NCBI RefSeq assembly: GCF_044901685.1
Contig: NZ_JBJDPS010000004.1
Coordinates: 310,001-374,000, forward strand
DNA: 64,000 nucleotides
Source of the DNA: Micromonospora_G sp044901685
GTDB taxonomy: Bacteria > Actinomycetota > Actinomycetes > Mycobacteriales > Micromonosporaceae
Reading direction: 5' to 3'
Numbering within the stretch: position 1 is the first letter of the stretch; each line of letters opens with the position of its first letter. The notes below the pieces were generated by a model that was not told the DNA's origin, searched no databases, and saw only the letters and a list, made by a program, of their open reading frames with translations. Positions 54,626 through 61,224 of the stretch are shown piece by piece. The translations under genes were made by a program, and so were the position numbers.

Positions 54626-55581
54626 CCTCCACCTATGACTCCGGCCCCGCCCGCGCGGTCGGCGACCAGCGGTCGCTGCCGGTGCCGGACGGCCTCGACG
54701 GGATGCGGCTGGACCAGGCCGTCGCCCGGCTGTTCGGGCTCTCCCGGACCGCCGCGGCCACCCTGGTCGAGGCGGGCGACGCGCGGGTCGACGGCACTCC
54801 CCGCCCGAAGTCGGACAAGGTCAGCGCGGGCTCCTGGCTGGAGGTGACGCTGCCGGCACCGCCGGTGGCGCCCCAGGTCATCCCGCAGTCCGTGCCCGGT
54901 CTGCGGGTGATCTACGCCGACGACGACATCGTGGTGGTGGACAAGCCGGTCGGCGTCGCGGCGCACCCCAGCCCGGGCTGGACCGGGCCGACGGTGATCG
55001 GCGGGTTGGCCGGCATCGGGCACACCATCGCCACCAGTGGCGCCGCCGAGCGACAGGGCGTGGTGCACCGGCTCGACGTCGGCACCACCGGTGTGATGGT
55101 GGTGGCCAAGAGCGAGCAGGCGTACAGCGTGCTGAAACGGGCCTTCAAGGTCCGCGAGGTGGAGAAGCGCTACCACGCCGTGGTGCAGGGACACCTCGAC
55201 CCGCTGCGCGGCACGGTGGACGCCCCGATCGACCGGCACCCGCACCACGACTACCGCTGGGCGGTGGTCGCCGACGGCAAGCCGAGTATCACCCACTACG
55301 ACACGATCGAGGCCTTCCCGGCCGCGAGCCTGTTGGACGTACGGCTGGAAACCGGGCGTACCCACCAGATCCGGGTGCACCTCTCCGCCCTGCGTCACCC
55401 CTGTGTGGGTGACCTGACGTACGGCGCGGACCCGACGCTTTCCGGCAGACTCGGTCTGGAACGGCAGTGGCTACATGCCCGAGAGCTCAGTTTTCTCCAC
55501 CCCCGTACGGCCGAAGAGGTTCGGTTCGTCAGCGACTACCCTGACGATCTGAAGCACGCTCTCGCCGTACTGCGCGACTGA
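54622..55581 (+). CDS. RluA/RluD-family 23S rRNA pseudouridine synthase
   Basis: A 319-residue enzyme with an N-terminal S4 RNA-binding domain (GMRLDQAVARLFGLSRTAAATLVEAGDARVDG) and a pseudouridine synthase domain with catalytic Asp in GVVHRLDVGTTGVMVVAKS; ETGRTHQIRVHLSALRHPCVGDLTYG is another signature. The target uridines cannot be read but RluD-like activity on 23S rRNA is likely. Coupled to lspA, a frequent pairing. Confidence 0.93.
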   Translation: MTSTYDSGPARAVGDQRSLPVPDGLDGMRLDQAVARLFGLSRTAAATLVEAGDARVDGTPRPKSDKVSAGSWLEVTLPAPPVAPQVIPQSVPGLRVIYADDDIVVVDKPVGVAAHPSPGWTGPTVIGGLAGIGHTIATSGAAERQGVVHRLDVGTTGVMVVAKSEQAYSVLKRAFKVREVEKRYHAVVQGHLDPLRGTVDAPIDRHPHHDYRWAVVADGKPSITHYDTIEAFPAASLLDVRLETGRTHQIRVHLSALRHPCVGDLTYGADPTLSGRLGLERQWLHARELSFLHPRTAEEVRFVSDYPDDLKHALAVLRD

Positions 55582-55629
55582 GCGTCGAAGCGACCACTAT
55601 CGATCGCCCGACAAGGGGGAGTTCCGTCC

Positions 55630-56724
55630 GTGCGCGCCGGCGATCTGCTGCGACAGTTGGATCGACGCCTGCTGCCACCGCTCGCCAGAGGGTTGGCCCG
55701 ACTCGGTCAGGGACCGGTGCGGATGCGGGTGCTCACCACCGCCGCCCTGTTCTCCTCGGTGGCCGTGCTGGTCACCGCCGTCTGGGCGGCGGAGCGGGGC
55801 CAGGTCGGGGGCGACCGGACGGTGGGCGAGGTGACCCGGGTCGGGGTGATCGAGGGGGAGTCCATCCCGGGTTACGTCGAGTCCAGCCGCAGCGAGCTGA
55901 AGGCACTGGTCGCCACGCCACCGCCCGAGCCGGGCGGGCAGACGTACGCGCTGGTCACCCTCGCCGCATACCTCGCACCCGACCGGCTCACCCCGATCAT
56001 CGGTGACGTGTCGGTGTCGGAGGTGTTCGGCCGGGTGCCGAGGCCGCAGACCCAGACCGAACTCGTCCGCATCCCGGCCATGCGCATCCCCTCCGACGTG
56101 CTGGCGGGGATGCGGGAGGTCGCGGCGCGCAAGCAGCGGGAGGCCGCCGACTACCGGGACCGCGCCGCCGACCTGCCACCCGACGCCGACCCGGAACTGC
56201 GGCGGCTCTACGACACCGGCGCGCAGGTCGCCCTCGACGAGGCGACCGGCTACCAGGCCGGCTGTTCCTGCGTGTACGCGGCGATCGTCCGCGCCACCCC
56301 GCAGGTGCTCGACCGGATCGCGGCCCGGAACGGCGTACGGGCGGTCGACGCCGCGCCGGAGGTGCGCCGCCTGGACCGGGCGGTGTTCACCCCGCCCCTG
56401 CCGGAGCAACACGACGTGGCCCGCCCACCGGTCGACGGCGGCCTGCCCACCCCGGTCACCGGCGGGCCGACCGGCACGCCGACCGTCGGCCCGAGTTCGA
56501 ACCCGGTACCCGGGCCCAACCAGTCGATGCCGCCGACGGTGGTCCCGCCCACCGCCACACCGACTGTGACCCTGCCGACGTACGAGCCGACCGGTGCCCC
56601 GCCGTCGGTCGAGCCGCCGTCCCCGGCCGGTCCGACGGCCCCGGCGACGGCGTCGCCGCCACCGAGCTTTGTCGACGACGTGCTGGTGGAGCCCACCGAG
56701 AACGACCCGGCGGCGACGCGCTGA
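55630..56724 (+). CDS. Hypothetical membrane-anchored protein
   Basis: A 364-residue protein with one N-terminal membrane segment (VLTTAALFSSVAVLVTAVWAAE, about residues 34-55), an extracytoplasmic part with ALVTLAAYLAPDRLTPIIG, SEVFGRVPRPQTQTELVRIPAMRIPSDV and a CSC motif (QAGCSCVYAAIVRATPQVLDRIA), and a 110-residue Pro/Thr-rich tail. I do not recognise a domain; relatives appear limited to actinobacteria by resemblance. GTG start with an AAGGGGGAG site. Confidence 0.75.
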   Translation: MRAGDLLRQLDRRLLPPLARGLARLGQGPVRMRVLTTAALFSSVAVLVTAVWAAERGQVGGDRTVGEVTRVGVIEGESIPGYVESSRSELKALVATPPPEPGGQTYALVTLAAYLAPDRLTPIIGDVSVSEVFGRVPRPQTQTELVRIPAMRIPSDVLAGMREVAARKQREAADYRDRAADLPPDADPELRRLYDTGAQVALDEATGYQAGCSCVYAAIVRATPQVLDRIAARNGVRAVDAAPEVRRLDRAVFTPPLPEQHDVARPPVDGGLPTPVTGGPTGTPTVGPSSNPVPGPNQSMPPTVVPPTATPTVTLPTYEPTGAPPSVEPPSPAGPTAPATASPPPSFVDDVLVEPTENDPAATR

Positions 56725-56861
56725 CCAACCGGGTCACGACGGAGCGGGCAGTGCAATGTCTGCCGAACCGGACACTGGTGTAAGCCCTCCGGTGTGGCCT
56801 TAATAGGGTTTGCCTCATAGCCTTGTCAGGCGGGGCACCGAAGGCGCTGGGAGGGCGAGCC

Positions 56862-59057
56862 GTGGACGGCACCGAGACCGGCTGGAGCCGGCCGGCGGAA
56901 CCAGCACCGCGCTGGCGCGCGTTGCTGGACCGAGCGAGGCTTGGCGGCCGTTCCCCCGAACAGCAGCCCGAGCCCGAGGACCGCTGGGTGGACGAGATCC
57001 GCGCGGCCGGCGGGTCGGCCGAACTGGCGGGCCCCCGACCGGGTTCGGGCGGGCGGTCCGGATGGGACTTCGGCGCCCCGGACGACGGCGGACACCGGGT
57101 GGATCCCGGTTACGACTCCGATCCCGGCCAGCAGATCCCGTCACGGTACGCGGTGCTGGACAACGGTTACCGCGACGCGGGACCACCGATCGAGTCCCGT
57201 TACGCGGCGCTGGAGTCGGACTACCGCCGGGCCGCGCCGGAGGCCGACTACGGCCGGGCCGAGCCGGGTTACGGCCGTCCGGAGACCGGGGCGGGTTACG
57301 GCCAGGCCGAACCGCCGCCCTACGGCCGTCCGGAGACCGGCCCCGGCTACGGCGCGAAGCCCGAGTCCTCCCCCGGCTACGGCGCGCAACCTGACGCCGT
57401 TCCCGGCTACGGTGCGCAGCCGGAGTCCGGCTACGGTGCGCAACCCGACTCCACCCCCGCCTACGGCGTGAAGCCCGAGCCCAGCCCCGGCTACGGCGCG
57501 AAGCCCGACTCCACCCCCGGCTACGGCACGAAGCCGGAGTCCGGCCAGGGCTACGGTGCGCAGCCCGAGCCGGGTTACGGTCGACCGGAGACCGGTGCCG
57601 GCTACGGCCAAGCCGAGCAGCAGTACGGCCGCCCGGAGAGCCCGGCCGGCTACGGCCAGGCGGAGCAGCCCTACGGCAGGCCCGAGGCCGACCCGGCGGC
57701 GTACGGCCGACCGGATGCTCCGGCGGGTTACGCCCGGGTCGATCCGGCGCCCCGCCGCAGTGCCCCGGAGAACGACTACGGGCGGCCGGAGACCGGTGCC
57801 GGCTACGGCCGGGCCGAACCGACCTACGGTCGCCCGGACACCGGCACCGGCTACGGCCGGGCCGAACCGGACTACCCCCGGGTCCAGGACTACGGGCGGC
57901 CGGAGGCGGGGGCGGCCGGCGGTTACCCACGGCCCGACCAGAACCTCGCGGTCCCCCGCCCACCAACGGTCGGCGCAGTTCCGGCCGGTGCCGCCTCGGT
58001 GCCGACCGCCGTCCCGGTGCCGAAGGCGGCGGCCTCTGCCACCGCCGCGGCCCCGGTGCCGACCCTGGCACCGGTCGCACCACCGGTCACCGAACCGGTG
58101 CCGGCCGTCCCGGTGACGGCGGCGGCGCGGGTCGCCGCGCCGGCACGCGGCGCGGGCACCGCCCGGGTCGCCGCCGCGCCGGTCAACGGCAGCGGCGGCA
58201 ACGGGTACGTCACCGCCCGGCCGGAGCGGCGTGACGCCGAGGCGGACCCGGAGGTCGAACGGGCGGTCAGCGTGCTCCGCCGCGACCTCGGCACCCCCAG
58301 GGTGCTGGCGTTCGCGAATCCCAAGGGCGGGGTGCACAAGACCACCGCGACCGTGCTCGCCGCCGCCACCATCGGCAGCGTACGCAGCCGGGGCGTGCTG
58401 GCCTGGGACGACAACGAACTGCGCGGCACGCTCGGGCTGCGGGCCGGCAGCGCCCGGCACGCCCGGACCATCCGGCACCTGATCACGGACCTGGCCGAGG
58501 TCGAACTGCGCAACGGTACGGACCTGACCGGCCGGCTGGACGACTACCTGCGGCACGCCTCGGACGGGTCGTACAACGTGCTGGCGGGTGAGGAGAGCCC
58601 CCGGTTCGCCTCCCGGCTGGACAAGGAGACCGTACGGCGCGTGCTCGACCTGCTGCGGCGTACCCAGGACGTGATCTGCGTGGACACCGGCAACAACGTG
58701 GAGAGCGTCAACTGGCAGACGGTGATCCAGGCCGCGGACCAGTTGGTGGTCACCACGGTGCCGAGGGAGGACGCGGCGTTCGCGGCCGACTGGATGCTCG
58801 ACCTGCTGCACGAGGTGGGCATGGGTGAGCTGGCCGACAACGCGGTCACCCTGGTCTCCTGCCCGACCCCGGGCCGGTCGCCGTTGCAGGCCGACCTGGA
58901 GCGCCACTTCGCCACCCGTACCCGGGCGGTGGTGGTGGTGCCGTACGACCCGGCGCTGGAGAGCGGCTCGTCGATCGAGTACGCCAACCTGCAGCACGAG
59001 ACCCGACAGGCGTGGTTGAAGGCAGCCTCGGTGATGATCGAGCCGTTCGCCCGCTGA
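56862..59057 (+). CDS. ParA/MinD-like ATPase with long repeat-rich N-terminus
   Basis: A 731-residue protein. Residues about 105-360 are a disordered region of repeats such as GYGAKPES, GYGAQPDS and YGRPETGAGYGQAE; a Pro/Ala/Val-rich linker follows. The C-terminal 260 residues are a ParA/MinD-type ATPase: deviant Walker A FANPKGGVHKTTATVLAAA (Lys488 to Lys493, with His where Gly is usual), VLAWDDNELRGTLGLR, VICVDTGNNVESVNW and VVVPYDPALESGSSIEYANL. The KGGVHKTT form occurs in related actinobacterial proteins, some in type VII secretion loci; none is seen here. GTG at 56862 follows GGGAGGG. Confidence 0.82.
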   Translation: MDGTETGWSRPAEPAPRWRALLDRARLGGRSPEQQPEPEDRWVDEIRAAGGSAELAGPRPGSGGRSGWDFGAPDDGGHRVDPGYDSDPGQQIPSRYAVLDNGYRDAGPPIESRYAALESDYRRAAPEADYGRAEPGYGRPETGAGYGQAEPPPYGRPETGPGYGAKPESSPGYGAQPDAVPGYGAQPESGYGAQPDSTPAYGVKPEPSPGYGAKPDSTPGYGTKPESGQGYGAQPEPGYGRPETGAGYGQAEQQYGRPESPAGYGQAEQPYGRPEADPAAYGRPDAPAGYARVDPAPRRSAPENDYGRPETGAGYGRAEPTYGRPDTGTGYGRAEPDYPRVQDYGRPEAGAAGGYPRPDQNLAVPRPPTVGAVPAGAASVPTAVPVPKAAASATAAAPVPTLAPVAPPVTEPVPAVPVTAAARVAAPARGAGTARVAAAPVNGSGGNGYVTARPERRDAEADPEVERAVSVLRRDLGTPRVLAFANPKGGVHKTTATVLAAATIGSVRSRGVLAWDDNELRGTLGLRAGSARHARTIRHLITDLAEVELRNGTDLTGRLDDYLRHASDGSYNVLAGEESPRFASRLDKETVRRVLDLLRRTQDVICVDTGNNVESVNWQTVIQAADQLVVTTVPREDAAFAADWMLDLLHEVGMGELADNAVTLVSCPTPGRSPLQADLERHFATRTRAVVVVPYDPALESGSSIEYANLQHETRQAWLKAASVMIEPFAR
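57175..57930 (+). repeat. Gly-Tyr-Gly repeat array in the ParA-like gene
   Basis: Degenerate repeats centred on ggctacggc, mostly 24-30 bp apart, encode GYG(A/R/Q)xPE/D units with Pro, Ser and Glu. The copies differ, so this is an old, evolving array; the regular Tyr spacing suggests a low-complexity or condensate-forming region. Confidence 0.75.
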
Positions 59058-59061
59058 TCTC

Positions 59062-59120
59062 CCCGACAACGAGCCGGCCGGCCCGACCCCTCCCGAGGGG
59101 CGGACCGGCCGGTTGTCGGG
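59062..59120. terminator. Bidirectional terminator after the ParA-like gene
   Basis: Arms at 59062-59070 (cccgacaac) and 59112-59120 pair perfectly, extended by cggccgg/ccggccg (59075-59081 with 59105-59111) around a small bulge, with an inner cccct/aggggc hairpin. It separates convergent genes. Confidence 0.8.
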
Positions 59121-59128
59121 TTACCGGA

Positions 59129-60964
59129 TCAGCGGGTCGCCGTGATGCTCGGCGACGGCGTCTTGCCCGACGGCGACCCGGCCCGGCCGGAGGGCGGAGC
59201 CGCCGGCTGTGACGCCTGGCCGGGCGTGGCGGTGGGCGTCGGCGTCGGGGTGGTGGCGGCGGGCGCCGGTGGGGGCAGGGTGTCCTTGCCGCACGCGTCG
59301 TGGTCGCTGCCGTAGACCGAGCAGGTCTTCACGTGCGGGTACCACCTGGTCTGGGCGATCCAGGCGAAGTAACCGGTGCTGTTGCGGCGGGAGTCTGGCA
59401 TGTAGTGGTTCGCGGTGGCGGAGCCGGCCGAGGCGAGCACCAGCAGCAGCGGGATGAACATGAGCCCGACCGGCACCGTGGCACCGACCCTGCTCCCGGC
59501 CAGCGGGTTGGCGTACGAGCTGTGGCGCAGTCGTTCGCGCAGCGCGCTGAACGCGAACATCAGCCCGAAGCCGGCGAGGATCAACATGCAGTAGAACAGG
59601 ATCATCGTGGTACGCGGGTACAGGCGTACGGTCTGCGTCTCCCACTGCTCGCTGGCCAGCCACATCCGCAACAGCCAACTGCTGACCGCGCTGAGGCCGA
59701 TGGTGGCCACGACGGTACGTCGCCAGCCGAACCAGAGCGCGAGGCCGAGCCCGATCGCGAGCAGGATTGTGAAGAGCCCGACACCGCCCAGTTCGCCCAG
59801 TGGCGGCCAGACCGGGCCGACGTCGGCCGGACGGTCGTTACGCCACATGGCGAAGTAGGTCGGTTCGGTGTCGGTGTCGAAGTAGAAGTAGTTGTCGGAG
59901 GTGCCGCCGGTGTCGGCGAGCAGGCCGCGCAGGTGCACCCAGGAGACCAGGAGCATGGAGACCAGCGCGGAGGCGCCGACCGTCAACACCCTGGCCCAGC
60001 CGCGTCGCCAGGGGGCGAGCAGCAGGAAGGCCGCCGCCGCCCCGGGCGCGCACCAGACGAACCAGCCGGAGTAGAGCAGGAACAGCAGGCCCAGGCCGGT
60101 GCCGAAGGCCACGCCGTAGCCGATCGCCCGGACGGTGGTCAGTGCCGCGCTGCGCCGTACGAGCTGGAGGAAGCTGACCAGCACCGGCATCAGCATGACC
60201 AGGGTGATCTGCGGGTAGGGCTTCACCGGCTCGATGAACGGGAGCATGGCGACCACGCCGATGCCCAGCGCCCAGACCGGGCGCAGGACCAGCCGCCAGG
60301 CGAGGTAGGCGGCCGGACCGAACAGGGCGGTGCCGACGAGCTGGATCTCCTTGATCGCGAACGCCGCGGGCTGGTCACTCAGCTTCGCCCAGCCGCCGAT
60401 CAGCCAGAAGATGACCGGCGGGTAGTGGTTCGGCACGCTCTCGCCGCGCCCCATCCGGCTGATCCAGTCGAGAATCCAGCCGTAGTCGCCGCCGCCGGCC
60501 CAGAGGCCCCACTGGGTGCCACGCAGGGCGACGTCGATCCCACCGGCGACCAGCCCGGTGGTCAGGCCCGCGATGACCGCACAACCCACCGTGACGGCCC
60601 GCTTGCGGCGCGTGTCGTCGAGCAGTCGGTGCGCCACGACCAGTGCCGCTACCAGGACGATGGCCACCACGGCGAACCGGAACTGCAACGCGGCCAGACC
60701 GCTGACCTGCCCCTTGCGGTCGAGCGGGTCGACGTCGATGTTCCGGCTCCAGGCCAGGAACGCGACCGCCGTTCCGACGCTGGCCACCGCCTCGATCCCG
60801 AGCCACAGCGCCCGACGGGCCCGTGGGTCGGTGCCACCGGGGCTGGTCCGCGCGACCGGCGTACCGCTCTCCGGTCGGTCGGTGCGGACCGTTTCGCCCT
60901 GGTCCGGCGGGGTCGTCACCACCAGCCGAGGGTTCGGCACCATCGTGCTGTCCTGGGTGGTCAT
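59129..60964 (-). CDS. GT-C membrane glycosyltransferase, AftA-like
   Basis: A 611-residue protein with about twelve membrane segments and a short C-terminal soluble tail. The first external loop (GDYGWILDWISRMGRGESVPNHYPPVIFWLIGGWAKL) has the Asp and the Tyr-Pro-Pro pattern of GT-C arabinofuranosyltransferases such as AftA, which primes arabinan on galactan. Arabinose-containing walls would fit such an enzyme, but the donor and acceptor are not provable. The C-terminus (PAPAATTPTPTPTATPGQAS to the end) is Thr/Pro-rich. ATG at 60964 follows AAAAGGAA. Divergent from dnaE. Confidence 0.6.
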   Translation of the reverse strand: MTTQDSTMVPNPRLVVTTPPDQGETVRTDRPESGTPVARTSPGGTDPRARRALWLGIEAVASVGTAVAFLAWSRNIDVDPLDRKGQVSGLAALQFRFAVVAIVLVAALVVAHRLLDDTRRKRAVTVGCAVIAGLTTGLVAGGIDVALRGTQWGLWAGGGDYGWILDWISRMGRGESVPNHYPPVIFWLIGGWAKLSDQPAAFAIKEIQLVGTALFGPAAYLAWRLVLRPVWALGIGVVAMLPFIEPVKPYPQITLVMLMPVLVSFLQLVRRSAALTTVRAIGYGVAFGTGLGLLFLLYSGWFVWCAPGAAAAFLLLAPWRRGWARVLTVGASALVSMLLVSWVHLRGLLADTGGTSDNYFYFDTDTEPTYFAMWRNDRPADVGPVWPPLGELGGVGLFTILLAIGLGLALWFGWRRTVVATIGLSAVSSWLLRMWLASEQWETQTVRLYPRTTMILFYCMLILAGFGLMFAFSALRERLRHSSYANPLAGSRVGATVPVGLMFIPLLLVLASAGSATANHYMPDSRRNSTGYFAWIAQTRWYPHVKTCSVYGSDHDACGKDTLPPPAPAATTPTPTPTATPGQASQPAAPPSGRAGSPSGKTPSPSITATR

Positions 60965-61224
60965 GATCGTTCCTTTTGGAAGGGGAGCTAGGGATGCATG
61001 GCGAGCGCCACGACTGGATTGAGACGGTATCGCAGTCCGTGTCGCGCGAGCCGACGCGGTGACGGCACGGCCCGATGCGATGTGTCGTGTCTCCCCGGCC
61101 GGGCGGCTCCGATCCCCGGCCGAGAAGGGCTAGGCTTCTCGGTCTGGCGACCCCGGGCCGGCCCCCGGCCGGTCTCCTCCGGGGGGCGCCCGATCGTGTT
61201 GACGCTGAGATGAAGGGGGTTTCG

